From Welwitschia mirabilis (lineage: Eukaryota > Gnetophyta > Gnetopsida > Welwitschiales): a stretch of DNA of 64,000 nucleotides. The notes below the pieces were generated by a model. That model was not told the origin of the DNA. It searched no databases and saw only the letters and a list, made by a program, of their open reading frames with translations. The stretch covers positions 159,855,781-159,919,780 of the forward strand of contig JBOZIK010000001.1 in the NCBI GenBank assembly GCA_051453625.1, given 5' to 3'. This document shows, piece by piece, positions 1 through 12,341 of the stretch. The position numbers and the translations under genes were made by a program. Positions within the stretch are counted from its first letter, which is position 1, and each line of letters opens with the position of its first letter.

Positions 1-3000
1 CTATCTCAGAAGATCGACAACATCAGATGACTTGGATGGTGGCACTGGCATTTTATGTTAGATTTTTCATTAAGTTGTAAAATGTCTTCTAGAAGGTAGA
101 AATAAACCTGAAAATATTATGGGGAAGTTCATAATTACATAAAACCTAATAAAAATGGTAGAAGATGTTATTTTATAGTAAAAAAAGAATTTAATATCTT
201 TCGCTATGCAAAATTAGTTGAGTATACTTACTTGAGATGTCAATTTTTGCATGTAAATATTAGCCACTCAAATTTTAATAATGAGAATTATAAAAAATTA
301 AATTTAAGGAATAGAAAATAAGAAATATAACCTTCATACTTTGGCAATGATGTATGCATTAAAACCTCCTTTTCTTTTTGTTTATTCTAATGAATGGAAA
401 TATGGATATTATAAAATTTAATAGAAAAGCATGAGATAAAGCTATGGATGATTAATAAAGTGATATAAAATAAATAGGAAAATGTATATTTATGTGAAGT
501 TAAAAACAAATTGATAATGAAGACATTGCATTACGCATAATGGTCCCATATTAATGTTCTTAATTAATATTCACAGTATGTGATATAACTAATTATAAAA
601 TGAAAATGTGATAAGCTGTTAAAGTGTGCAAATATAACCATAGCCTTATGTGCTAGGCCATTATAATCTTCCTTTGTATAAGGGGATGTAAACTTAAATA
701 ATCTTTAATTAACTGAAAAGTATGGAAAATACAAGGAGTCTGTGGATCTTAGGAATAGCAAATTGGCAGGATGGAAAACTTATGTTAAATTTGTGTATCA
801 TCCTAAATTCTTACCCTTCTTTATGCCCAAAGAAATCGTAGTTTTTTTAATTCTTGTGATTTTTTAAAATTCTTATAAATTTTAATGATTTCTTATGATC
901 TTAATTCTTATGGAAAACATTACATTATTAGAATAGTTGATGAAGTATCTTGAATGCTTATTTCTTGAAATTATCTCATAGGTTATGTTCTTCTTCATAA
1001 TGATATGATCTTTTGATGTGCCTTGATTTTGTAATTGATATGTATTATTGATAGAACAAATATTATTCTAGTTCAAGATGCAATTATTATACTAAAGAGG
1101 CTTAACCAGCAAAAATATTAACAAAAAACAAATGGTAATTTGAGAAAGACAATCAAGTCATACAAGGTTCAGTGGTTAGGACAACTAGAGAATTAAGCAA
1201 CATGAAAGTTAATGAATCAGTGTAATGAAAACCCAAGCTACTGATAAGTTTCGAGGAGGAAATACCTTAAATGGGTGAGAATTATCACATCCATCTTTTT
1301 CCTAAGATTAGAAAATATTCCTAGTTAATTAGATAAATAATTAAATATTTAGATGTTAATTGTTTAAAAATAATAAAAATAATAATAGTAAAAGTAAAAA
1401 TAAATATTTACATGCCTATCTATTTTAGAATGTTATTGAAAAGTTAACTTATAGTTATTACCTTTTAGCTAATTAATTAAAAGGTTGGGTTAATTTTTAA
1501 TTTATTATTACTTATGCATGATTTTCTATTCTTATAGTTTAATATTAAATTTATTGACTTATTTTTAGAAATTAACTGTAGTTTGATATAGATTTCTTTT
1601 CATTGTCATTGTATCTTATTCATAAAATATTGGTTTATATGTATACTAGAGTATTTACTCATGTTATTTATTTGATGTAGTTAGATTCAATTAGCAATGT
1701 TATTATGTTATCATTTACACCTGATTGTCAAGATTGAAAAGGATGGATTATGGAAATCTAAGTTTCATATAGGAACTTGACCTTTACTATTAGTCTTTAG
1801 TTATCAATACTTGAGCCCCTTATCTATTAGGGCCATAGATTCATACCTTATAATTGTATACACGTTAAAGCCTTGGGAATGATCCCAAATTCTTCTAGTA
1901 TTATTTGAATGGTCTAAAATTCTTTTGTATCTTGTATGGTCTAGATCATCTTGCTCATATTATTGTATTTCTTAAAAATTATTTCTAATGTTTACATAAT
2001 GATTGTAAATTTTCTTTAAGTGGCACAACAATTATCTCATGAGATTATTGTAGTAGACTTAATAATGTTATTTTTAAATGAACCTTATTGTTATCCTATT
2101 TTGAATCATTCTTATGAATGCCTTGTGTGTTAATCATCAACCTATGATTGTGATATGATAAATAAGAAAACTAAAGCTAGCTAGGATAACAAGTTGTATA
2201 GACTTTAGAGAGTGATTCTCTTTATTGAGAGTCCTAAGGCATTGGAACTAGATTGCTAGAGTAAAAAGGGAGAAATGTACATACTTTATATTATTTATAA
2301 CCCTTCTGATAAGATGCAACTAGATTACTGGAATCTATTGTGGAATGACAGTAAATGAAGATAATGTTAAATTAATATTTATGTCTTAGTCAAGTCTAAG
2401 GTGAATTAGTTCCTTTACTTTGTACTTCAGAACCCATTTTATACCTATTCCTTGCCTAGGGCCATACTAGAATGTAGTTCTCAACCCATGCATGTATGTG
2501 CAGGACATATTACAAAGGAGAATACAGGAAGAAACTAAAGATTTCAATAAGGACTAAGTGTTGTCTACATGTTTTACTTTAGTTATTAGATGCTGAAGTG
2601 ATTTGACATTAAAATATTTTAGCACTTGGTATTTTAAAGGACTTGTATATATTATTATTAGAGATATTGTATTACTTAGTTTTAATTTCTATCAAGAATA
2701 TTTCATGATCTTATTAAAATTATTGTATACCCTTGTCATGTAATGTTTTTTTTAAGAAAATTATACAAAGATATAATTGCCTTTTCGACTCTTGTAAAAG
2801 GTTTATTTATAATAAGTATATGTGCTTTATAATTTTTGTGAGAAATAGCACATGTTTTAAGGCATTTTTCATTCTCTTATAATAATATTAGAAATTCCAC
2901 ACTTTCTTTTCCTTCCTTTTATATGTAAATAGTTTTAATAAAGTATCTTGCTATATGTGGTTAATTCATTAATTTATTAGTTGGAAGGTTATAGATTCGA

Positions 3001-4092
3001 GTCCATGAACACACAAATGTTACATCCATTTATGAAAGTTATATTTTATTATATTGCCAAGGTAAAATTTGTAATACTAAAAATGTACCAACATTTGGGT
3101 TTAGGCAAAGGATCTAAAAATCTTGGAATGGAGAATATTCTGAAAATTATAGAACCAAATTCTTGTAACTGAACTTGAAAAATTTGAAATGGTTTAACCC
3201 TTGAATCTAATGGATTTGACATCTATCCTTTTTTCATGAATTTTTTCATGAGCCCTAGCTCCATTAAGAATACTTTAAAGACATGTTTGGGTTTTTATTC
3301 TATTGAAATCATGCACTCATCTATTGCCTTAGATTTTTTTTCATCTTAAGAATTGTTTTGTTCCATGGCATTTGCATTAAAGCCATCAAATTTCCTTTCC
3401 CTCCTTTACATTGTTGCCACTGCAAGAGTAAAAAAACACTATTTAGCATTTCCTACAAATGTTTTCCTTGTAAAATGTCAATAAGTGTTTCTTGCAAACA
3501 TTAATCACAATGCCAACAATGCTTATTCACGTTAGTCTAAAATGCTCAAATAAGTCTTCTTTACTTAAAAAATGCGTAGCATATTCAATGACACATAATT
3601 AATTTAGGATTATTGTGATGGTTTTGATGTCCTCGATAATGCCTTTATGTTTGTAAAATGAATGTAATTGAAACTGTTTTCTTTTAGCATAAACCCTATA
3701 AAACATCTTGTAGAAGTCAATGATCCAATGAAGTATACTAGAACCCCTTTGAAACACAAATTCCCCTAATTTGTTCAAGAGTGTTTTCAAATACTCAGTG
3801 CACAAAGGACTAAGATAAAAACTTCAATTAGTTCCTTAGCTTATAAACCATGCTCCTTCTTTTGTTCCATTCCTTCCCCTTCTCATGCTTGATTTAGCTT
3901 TAGTAGTACATTAGTTGTCTATACCTTCTCCTTATTTATAATAGTAAGATTTTCCTAACTGCTTTCCCCTTATTTTGCATATAATACCATATCATGTGCC
4001 ATCTAAACCAATGCTTGAGAATACTCTTTCAGGAAAGGTAGACTGGACCACATCAATCCACTCTAAATCTACTATTAATCACCCTTTTACAA
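1..4092. other. AT-rich region without recognised gene
   Basis: I read both strands and saw no continuous homology to a known protein family. The longest open frames are about 60 codons and look like chance. A tRNA B-box-like word lies at 2994-3004, without a matching T-stem or A box. The region ends at the left terminus of the first LTR element. Confidence 0.6.
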
Positions 4093-5211
4093 TGTTAGAA
4101 GATCAACTTGGTCATATTTAATGATGGTTTTGAGTATGATTATAGAAACTTTTGATAGGTTTAATGATCCAAATTGAGCATTTTCTATGTTAAGGATACA
4201 AGATAAAGAATTAAGCATAATATGAATCAAAATTGAGTAATTATAAAGCATTTGAAAAAAAGCATGTTTTGTGTGGCAGTGTCACAGAAGACACATGGTA
4301 GCAACATGTGGTAGTGATATGGTGGTAACATTGAAGACACATGGTGATAGCATTGATTGGTAGAGACATTATGATTTAAAGGCTAATGTTGGATTTATCA
4401 TGATAAACTTTACCTAATACAAGAAGATGAAGATTCTACCTAATGCTACAAGACAAAGATTCTACCTAATGCTAAAAAATAAGAAATCTTATCCATCCTA
4501 CCTAGGCTACATGAAAAATATTGTAACTGCTACCTACCACTACTAGCCAAAGGCTCATAACCACCTCAACCCTCCCCTCTACTATAAAAGGGATTTGAGC
4601 CTTCATTTTTTAGATCATCTTTGATGCATCAAAATTGCTTATGACATTGGAGCATCTTGGGGAAAGTAATCCATTCATTTGTAATAAGGAATGTCCTTTG
4701 CGTCGGGCTATGTTCCCTCCATTAAGGAGCTGTGACTTGTAAGTAAATGCATTAAGTGCATTTTGTCATTATAATAAAGTGTGCTTTATTTCTATTAATT
4801 ATTTCTCTCTTTTTCTTTCTTATATCTTATATTAATGTTAATTTAATACTATAATTTATTAGATCTAATATTGATATAGGGTATAAGAACCAACTTGGAT
4901 GACAAGAATTTGGTATAATTGGTTAAGTTGATTGCATTTAGATCACTTCAATTCCCATTGCATTACATTTTTCCACTTACATTGCATGTCATTTATTTCA
5001 TCCCATTATGTGCATTGTTAATTTTATTTACTTAATTAAAAATATCAAAATAAAATCATTTCTTTTTTTCCAAAGGAATTAGTATTTTCAATACTCTGAT
5101 TACTTCATCAATTTAAAACATTTGGGTTTGTACGCTATACTAGTGTGCATCATAACAAGTTTAATTAATAAATAAGTCCAAAGATGTTTTGATGCATGAT
5201 TAAGATGATTA
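4093..5211 (+). repeat. 5' LTR of first Athila-like element
   Basis: Starts TGTTAGA and ends in gatgatta. It aligns along its whole length with 12342-13440, for example tgcatgtcatttatttcatc (20 bases) in both copies. The right border is fixed by the primer binding site 4 bases downstream. Confidence 0.85.
4583..4590 (+). promoter_or_regulatory. TATA box of the 5' LTR
   Basis: TATAAAAG lies about 490 bases into the LTR, followed by ggatttgagccttcattt. The same arrangement occurs at 12825 in the 3' LTR (TATAAAAAT then cttaagccttcattt). This fits an LTR U3 promoter with transcription starting about 25-30 bases further on. Activity today is not shown. Confidence 0.6.
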
Positions 5212-5214
5212 TTT

Positions 5215-5232
5215 TGGTGCCATTGCAAGGAA
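5215..5232 (+). other. Primer binding site, tRNA-Asp type (decayed)
   Basis: TGGTGCCATTGCAAGGAA matches the classic Athila primer site TGGCGCCGTTGCCGGGGA, the complement of the tRNA-Asp 3' end, with mostly C-to-T or G-to-A differences. It sits 4 bases after the LTR end. Confidence 0.7.
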
Positions 5233-5781
5233 GCAACCAAGGATTGACAGGCTGATTCTCATTACACAAGTAAGTAGTTTAAGTTCAAGGTTATTTACTT
5301 ATGTAATGTTGTACTTTTAGTTTTCATTTTTTTAAGTTTGCATTTCAATTTTCATAGTTTGCAATTTCAATTTCAATTTTCATAGTTTGCAATTTCAATT
5401 TCAATTTGAATTTTTATAGTTTGAATTTTTAATTTTTAAAAATTAGGAGATTATTATGAATATTTAAGATTATGATAAAACATCATAAAGTAAGATGTTT
5501 TCTTTAAAAAACTGTAAGAGAAGGATTAGTTGATTTTTAGACTTGAAATTAGAATTATAGCTATTTCTAGAGTAGAACAAGATGATTTTTATAACTTTCA
5601 TTGTGATAATTTCTAGTGCATCTTCAAGTTCTTCTTCCACTAATATTTTATTAGATAACACTTCCAATAGGCCTTCATATTCATTAAATAAATCTTCATT
5701 ATTATTAAACATGGCTTCTAGTTCTAATATTACCTCTAATTCCTGAAAGAAGTCATTACAAGTAAAACCCCTTTTGATCTA
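5233..5781 (+). other. Untranslated leader of first Athila-like element
   Basis: Between primer site and gag. It holds a short tandem repeat at about 5337-5440: three imperfect copies of a roughly 30-base unit with core catagtttgcaatttcaatt. An 80-codon antisense frame at 5470-5712 has no recognisable homology and I treat it as chance. Confidence 0.5.
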
Positions 5782-6562
5782 CTAGTAGGGAATGATGTAG
5801 AAGTGAAAAATCTTGATGCCTATCCCACATTTTTAGGAGAGGATAATAAGGACCTTTTCCAACATCTATTTGAAATTGAATGACTTGCCCTCATCTTGGG
5901 AAATGTAAAAAAAAAAAAATAGTGATGTAACATACTTAATCATTTTCCCCTTTATCCTTAGAGAAAAAGCTAAAACCTAGTTGAAAACCATTCCACATAA
6001 AGGCCTAAAGATTTGAGAAGTAGTTCAAAATTCCTTTATCAAATTTTTTGTGAGTGAGACAATCATGAAAGAAAGAATAAGAGAGGTTAGAAATTTCTTA
6101 CAACAGCTCCATGAAGACTTTGTAACAACATATGAAAGGATCTGTATTGGAGCTTCATCTAACCTTATGGATGAGTTCTTAAAAGAGAAGTTAATTGATC
6201 ATTTTTATAGTAGAATTAATAGACAAATCAAATAGCTTGTCTATTTCTCATGTAAAGGTAACCTTCTCAACATTGGAAGAGGAATGGAAATGTTTAGAAT
6301 ATTTATTAGAGATCAGCCAAACTTGACCAAAACCTAAAACCAAGGAAGAAAAATCATTAGGTTAAGTGCTCAAAGACCTTAATAGAACATAACATGAAGA
6401 GCCCATGAGTCCAATCTTCTCAAGGATTTAACTAGCACATTGGATAGGTACACTGTATCTCAAGTTGATGCTAAGATTGTAAATAAGTAACCATCATCTT
6501 ATTACTCCCTTTATGATATTTGTGAAGATAGTTTTCACTCAACAAAGGAATGTCTAGTTTAA
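5782..6562 (+). pseudogene. gag: Gag remnant, Athila-like
   Basis: Gag would form the particle that packages element RNA. The reading begins near 5782 with a stretch ending in FLGEDNKDLFQHLFEIE, matching the start of plant Ty3 gag (FxGxxxEDPxxHLxxFE), and continues at 6050-6235 with the capsid helix region (VRNFLQQLHEDFVTTYERI, matching the usual Q..EsxxEAWERFK segment). At 6512-6554, YDICEDSFHSTKEC looks like a CCHC zinc knuckle that has lost its first Cys. The original start codon is not visible. Several stops and at least two frameshifts break it. Expected length of an intact gag is several hundred residues; no frame here exceeds 61. Confidence 0.7.
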
Positions 6563-7321
6563 TCCACTTTTAAAGAAATATTTTTTGAATATGCTTGTGC
6601 TTCTAACCAAAGTCTAACATGAATAGGAAAAGCCAATTCCAACTAAGAACTCATGGGCCCTTTTCTACATTTAAGACCTCTTTCGAAAATATATTTAAAA
6701 ACCAAAAATTCTAGCCTAATTATTTTGATTACCAAGGTTCCTGAGGTGACATAATGTAGAATTTAATAGAATAACTTATAAAAATGTATAAAACCACAAA
6801 CACACATCTATTAAAATAAAGAAAAAACATAGAAAGTCTCATGGGATATTACAACAAACAATGATGCAAAATCAAAGATCGCAAGGCACTCTTACTACCC
6901 AAACCATTTCAAACCCAATTGATGTTGAAAATGATTGAAAAGTAGAAATTAGAAGTGGACTTGACACTAACCGTAAAGCTTTAATATCAAACCATGATGA
7001 GGATCCCAAAGATACAATCAATGATTACATATATATCTTTAAGAATCAAGTTTCCCTTTAGCTCAAACTCCTAAATCAAACACCAAGATCAAACCTAGTA
7101 AGACACTAGCAACAACATGGCTTTAAAGATTAAAAACCAACTCCACTTATGATGAATACCTTAAGGCCATAATGGAAGATGCAAGCATTAACTTACCCTT
7201 TTAAAAACTCTTGCAAGATAGACCAAAGTATGCTAATGTGTGAAAGTACTTAATGAAAAGAAAATAAAAAAGAACCATACCTAGTAAAGCATTTATTACT
7301 CAATTCATAACCAACTCATTC

Positions 7322-7750
7322 ATGCAAAAATGCCCAAAATTTAAAGAACCAAGGGCTACAATAGTGAGCATTGTACTGGAAGGAAACAAACAAATCAGAA
7401 AAGCCTTGATTAACATAGGAGCTAGTGTTAATATCATGCGACTTCATGTATGCAAGAAATTTGGTTTGGATACTAGGTTAGAACTCACAAGAATAGTTTT
7501 AGAGTTGGCTAACACAATAATCAAGATACTCATAGGAATCGTTAAAGAACTAGTTATTCAAATTGAAGAGGCCTACTACCAATTAATGTTGTGGTAATTG
7601 AAGTTGAGCATAATGAAGGTTACCCTTTACTTTTAGGGAGAGATTTTTGTGCTATTGCTCACTGTGTCATAGATACTAGAACTGGTATGATGGAGTGTTA
7701 TATTGGTAATAGGAAATTCATGATTAAAGTCTTAGTGCAATTGAAAAATA
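7322..7750 (+). pseudogene. pol (PR): Retroviral-type aspartic protease remnant
   Basis: The protease would cut Gag-Pol. The frame at 7322-7597 contains ALINIGASVNIM, which corresponds to the active-site loop LxDxGASxNxM; the catalytic Asp is now Asn, so the enzyme would be dead even without the stops. After a frameshift near 7597, YPLLLGRDFCAIAHCVID (7617 onward) matches the second conserved block ILGRPFLxTAxAxID, followed by a GN.. strand. Order and spacing match Athila-type protease between gag and RT. Confidence 0.75.
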
Positions 7751-7964
7751 CATAGGAGAAGACTTAAAATTTGATTAAAACATTAGGTCAATAATGCTTC
7801 TCCAACATCACCCAAAAGAGAAAAGACTCTTAATCTTACATGATGAGACTTTATTTAATGATCGTATTGAATATTCCAATATTCTAGAAAGGATTGATTC
7901 TTCAAATCCTTACAACCACAATAATTATCTCTTAAGTAATGATCTTTAGAAGGAAGAAAATGAC

Positions 7965-8990
7965 ATGATTGAAACCCTTACTAAAAATGAAAACCCAATT
8001 TCCGTAACTGAGGATTATGCAATTAAGTTAAAGGAATTACCAAATGGTTTAAAGTACATATTTTTACATGATAATCCTAAGAAACCATTGGTGATTAGTG
8101 GCCCATCAATAAGAAAAATATTTGGTTCATCTTCTTACATAAAAAATTCATGCCTTTACTTGGAACCAAAATGACCTTGTTGCAATTCCTCCATCTATTA
8201 TCCAATATAAGATCTATTTAGAGGATAATTCTAAACCAATTAGGTAACCCCAAAAAGACTTAATTCATTCCTTAAGCAATTTGTTAAAGATGAAATCATT
8301 AAACTCATGCATGCTATAATTATAGATTCCATTTCTAATAGTAAATGGATTAGCCCCTTAAATATGGTACCAAAGAAGGTAGGAAATGGAGAATGTGCAT
8401 AGCTTTTAGAAAAATCCTTGAGGTAATCAAGAAAGACCATTATTCATTCCTATTTATTAATCAAGTGCTTGACCGCATTCAAGGCCATTCAATTTTTTTT
8501 TTTAATGGTTGTAGTAACTATAACCAAGTTTGTATAGTGAGTAAGAATCAATCCAAAACAACCTTTAACTCATCCTTTAGGACTTTTGCCTTTAGAAGAA
8601 TTCCCTTTGATTTATGCAATGCATAAAGTAACTTATGAAGAGCCATGACAACAATATTTTTAAACTTAATTGAGGAATCTATTAAAATTATCATGGATGA
8701 TTTTTCTATCTCTGGGGATTCTTTTGAGCAAACCATGAAGAGATTAGAAAACGTCTTAGATTTTTTCATAGAAAGTGGCTTATACTTGAGTTGGGAGAAA
8801 ATTTACTTCCTCATAAAAGATGGTATTATGTTGGGCCATCACATTTTAAGTGAAGGCATAAGAGTGGATCAAACTAAAATTACTAATTTCAAATAACTTA
8901 GAGCTTTCATTGGGCATGTTGATTTCTAATGAACATTCATTAATGGATATGTCAAAATTTATAAACCTCTCTATTTACTACTCATAAAAG
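7965..8990 (+). pseudogene. pol (RT): Reverse transcriptase remnant, Ty3/gypsy
   Basis: RT would copy element RNA from the tRNA primer. The frame at 7965-8174 matches the RT entry region (ELPNGLKYIFLHDN). At 8393-8626 the palm follows: MCIAFRKILEVIKKDHYSF corresponds to MCIDYRKLN..TRKDHFPL; FFNGCSNYNQ corresponds to FLDGYSGYNQ with the first catalytic Asp changed to Asn; then FAFRRIPFDLCNA. At 8645-8896 the second motif is IIMDDFSISGDSFEQ, still with both Asp, followed by LGHHILSEGIRVDQTKI. Frames shift several times. Overall match to Athila RT is strong despite the decay. Confidence 0.85.
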
Positions 8991-9044
8991 ATATAAAAAT
9001 GGATTGGAATGAAGAATGTGAAAAATATTTGATGATCTAATAAT

Positions 9045-9420
9045 TGGACTAGAGATCTTGAGTTAATGTGCAATGCAAGCAACATAGGCATAAGTGGTGT
9101 ATTAGGATAAAAGCTTGACAAGGGATACAATGGTATTAGCTACACTAGTAAGAATCTCTCAAGTGCTCAACTTAACTACACAACCATGGAAAAAGAGATG
9201 TTAGGAACCATATTTTTTTAGACAAATTTAGATACTACGTCCTTGGGTTTTATACCAATGTTTATACTAATCATGCTACAATCTGTTCTCTTATGATTAA
9301 GAAGGACTCTAGTGCTAGATTAATTAGATGAGTGTTGTTAGTATAAGAATTTAATCTCAACATTATTGATAAAGCATGAAAACACAACTATGTTACAGAC
9401 CATTTATTTTTAATTCCTTA
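9045..9420 (+). pseudogene. pol (RH): RNase H remnant
   Basis: Follows RT in the normal gypsy order. Recognisable pieces are GISGVLG, then ISYTSKNLSSAQLNYTTMEK, matching the common block IxYASRTLNDAQLNYTTTEKE, and a later segment matching TDHAALKYLL..KDAKPRLIRW with several frame changes. Some stops fall at expected Gln codons (VLGQ now VLG-stop). It would have degraded the RNA strand of the hybrid. Confidence 0.7.
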
Positions 9421-9619
9421 AGATAAAAGGTCTCTTTTCTTCTTACATAGAATTTTCATTAAATATTCCTTTCTTGATGAGTAACTCTTTGTAATTAATC
9501 AACTTTTCTCTATATCTTCTCGACATCTTAATCCATGGTATGTAGACATTGTCAATTACTTATTTACCATGAAAACTTCTCAACATTAGACTAGAAATCA
9601 ATGAAAATATTTTCTTCAT

Positions 9620-10735
9620 AGAACAAGAGATTATGAATGATATGAACCATATTTTTACTATAGGTGTAAAGACAAAATCATGTTTAAGTATATACCTAAA
9701 TGAGAACAAAAAGATATTCTAACTTTATATCATGTTGGAATATGTGATGGACATTTTAGTGGCTAAAAGACAACCATGAAAATTTTACATGCAGAATTTT
9801 ATTGGCCCACTTTTTTTTAAAATTCTTTTGACTTATCTAGGATATGTGATATTTGTCAATACTTTGGAAGCCTTTCTAAAACTCAAAACCTGCACTTACA
9901 ACCTATTCTAGAATGTAAACCTTTTAATTATTAAGGTATTGATTTCATAGGCCCTTTAAAACCATATTATTACAATAAAAACTATATTCCTATGGATGTT
10001 GATTATGTGACTAAGTGAGTTGAGGTAATTTTTACTACTTCTAATGATGCCAAAACTATATGTTATTTTCTTCATTTAAACATCTTTCATAGGTTTGATC
10101 TGCTAAGGCTTTTTATCAATAACTAAGGAACTCATTTCATAAATAAAATCTTTAGAAAACTTCTTCTTTCAATAGGAATAAAACATAGAATCACCAATCC
10201 TTACCATCCTCAAACTAATGGTTAAGCCAAGGACTTTAATAGAGAAATCAAAAACATCCTCTAAAAACTTGTGTTAAAGAATGAAAAATCATGTACATCT
10301 TGGCATAATTCTCTTGGTTTCTCTCCATATGAACTTATATATGGTAAGACTTATGTTCTTTTAATTGATGTGTGCTACAACTCATATAAAATGGTGCATT
10401 AACTTAATCTTCTTAAGATTGACGAAAATATTTAGTATCAACTATTACAATTACAATACCTTAAGGAAAACCAAATTTGTGCTATTCATAAATAACTCAT
10501 CTACAAAGATCAAGCCAAGGCTATCCATGCCAAGAAATGTTTACATAAGTTATTTGAAGTCGATCAATTAGTATTACTTTATAATACTTGAGTGCATTTT
10601 ATTCATAACAAGTTAACTTCCAATTGGTTAGGATCTTATCTTATAGAGAAAGTGCATCCTAATGGCTCAGTTAAGATTTTTAATTTAGATACCAAGGAAA
10701 AATTAAAGGTTAATGGATAACAATTAAAAATTTAT
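9620..10735 (+). pseudogene. pol (IN): Integrase remnant, Ty3/gypsy
   Basis: Integrase would insert the cDNA. In order: the HHCC zinc-binding region (HVGICDGHF, KTTMKILHAEFYWPTFF, ICDICQYF) at about 9730-9880; core motif around GIDFIGPLKPYYYNKNYIP near 9935; then IFHRFDLLRLFINN-stop-GTHFINK near 10080-10150, where the second catalytic Asp (usually SDGGTHF) is Asn; then NPYHPQTNG-stop-AKDFNREIKNIL near 10195-10260, which keeps the Glu; then SLGFSPYELIYGKTYVLL and a C-terminal part to LKVNG-stop-QLKIY. The NDAK and FHRF words are typical of Athila-type integrases. Confidence 0.8.
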
Positions 10736-10740
10736 TAATT

Positions 10741-11183
10741 ACCTAATGATTGTCATTTCACTGTAAACATGATAGAATCAATTGGCTTGGAAGTTCTCCT
10801 TCATCTAGAGAAGAATCTAATTTTCACCATCATCTAAATGATTTCTTAGTTGGATCCTTTGGTTGAGTTACTCTACTACTTAATCACTAATTCACTTGGT
10901 TTTATGATAAAATTCATTTGATTTATCATAGAAGTACTTTTAATTTTGGATACTTATAGTGACAAAGATTGAATTTCAACTAATCTTAAAGGCATTCACA
11001 TGTATATGAGTGTCAACACCTATGATGATTTGCTTAAGCATTGATTATTTTAGATGTAATGCTTGTCTTTAGCTATGTACTTGTTAATTTACCTTATTAA
11101 TAATCACTCAATATNNNNNNNNNNCAATATAGATATTTTTTTTCTTTGTATGTGTTATACACACACACACACACACACACACC

Positions 11184-11237
<54 letters not shown>

Positions 11238-12320
11238 AGGGAATAAAGAAAAGAAAAGAAAGAAAGAAAAAAAGAGAAAGAAGATAAATTGTATAATGTC
11301 TTATCACAAGTGCACCAGGGTAAATTTTCATGAAAGATGCCTTTAACAGTGTAATATGGTAGCTATGGAAACTTCACTAGAGGGTTAGCTAGCTATGATC
11401 TAAATTAGGCCTATAACTTTTGGTAGTGAATGCACTCCCCTCATCATCATAAATGGTGCTCTTCAAAACCCCATTAACTTAATAAACTTCATAGCATAAT
11501 GATCATTGGTAAGTGAATTGACAAGGTATCATTTGCTATTATGGTTGATGATCAGATTAAATTCTAGTTCTAGCATTACATTAATTCTTTATAAGATAAT
11601 CATTAGATGTTGTCTTACTCATACTCACTATTATTTTTATATAATTCTCTATGTTTCTTAGTATTTAACTAGGAATTTTCTAATATCAATTAGTTTTATG
11701 ACATATACAAATGGATCTTCCTAGGTTAGCATTTAGGACATAAAGAGTTAACATTCTTGATTTTTATCCATTTGTACTTAGGAATGTCATGATAATTTTT
11801 TGGATATTTTAAAGTCATACCTACACTTACTTATTAACTTATCTTTTTCCAATACACTAGTCATTTACCTATGCTTGAGCACCTTTTCCTTTCATCATCC
11901 ATTTTCTTCACTTTTTATCTTATCTCTAGTTCATGTTGTTTTGATTTTCTTTTCTATTTTCTTTTTATCTTTTTAGCCTATGTGTACTTTCTTCCAGAAG
12001 ATATCTTATCCTTGATTTATTTTTTGTAATCTTTCAGATACTTTTTTCTCATTTTGTTGGCTTTTTAACTTCCATCACATGAAGGACTTTGAGAGAGGAA
12101 GGAGAGGGGACAGGGAGGCGATGGAGTGAAAAGAGGGAAAGGAATGATTTATATGAAACTTTTAAGAAGTAATTCATTGAAAACAAGTTTTTATGTGATG
12201 ATTGTTTTGAATGAAATATACTTTATCTTTAATAATAAAATTATTTTGAAGTGTTATCTTTTATCTCTTATCCAAGTTGGCTAGCTTTTCCACTTGTTTA
12301 CTTAATTTGTTAGGGACTGA
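10741..12320 (+). other. Post-pol region of first Athila-like element
   Basis: Athila elements often carry an env-like ORF here. I see no recognisable protein in any frame. The stretch holds a compound microsatellite (11159-11286), a 10-N gap at 11115-11124 flanked on both sides by caatat, and T-rich and purine-rich tracts near 11940-12140. Confidence 0.5.
11159..11286 (+). repeat. Compound microsatellite (AC)n(CT)n(TA)n plus purine tract
   Basis: About 12 AC units, then about 11 CT units, about 14 TA units, and a GAAA/GAAAA-rich purine tail. It produces a spurious frame at 11063-11287 rich in THTH, SLSL and YIYI. Confidence 0.9.
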
Positions 12321-12341
12321 AAAATGATTAATGGGAGGCTA
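12321..12341 (+). other. Polypurine tract candidate
   Basis: The run aaaatgattaatgggaggct directly abuts the 3' LTR start (TGTTAGATG at 12342). It is purine-rich with a G block, in the place where the plus-strand primer is expected. Interruptions by T fit decay. Confidence 0.5.

Noticed and set aside
2994-3004. tRNA B-box-like word GATTCGAGTCC, with a weak G-patch-like frame at 2981-3172 (GLGKGSKNLG)
   Set aside because: No T-stem complement, no A box at the right distance, and the protein likeness is too short to support.
5470-5712. Antisense 80-codon acidic frame in the Athila leader
   Set aside because: Opposite to the element, no family resemblance; AT-rich DNA gives such frames by chance.
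11063-11287. Frame with THTH, SLSL and YIYI runs
   Set aside because: It translates a microsatellite and crosses a 10-N gap.
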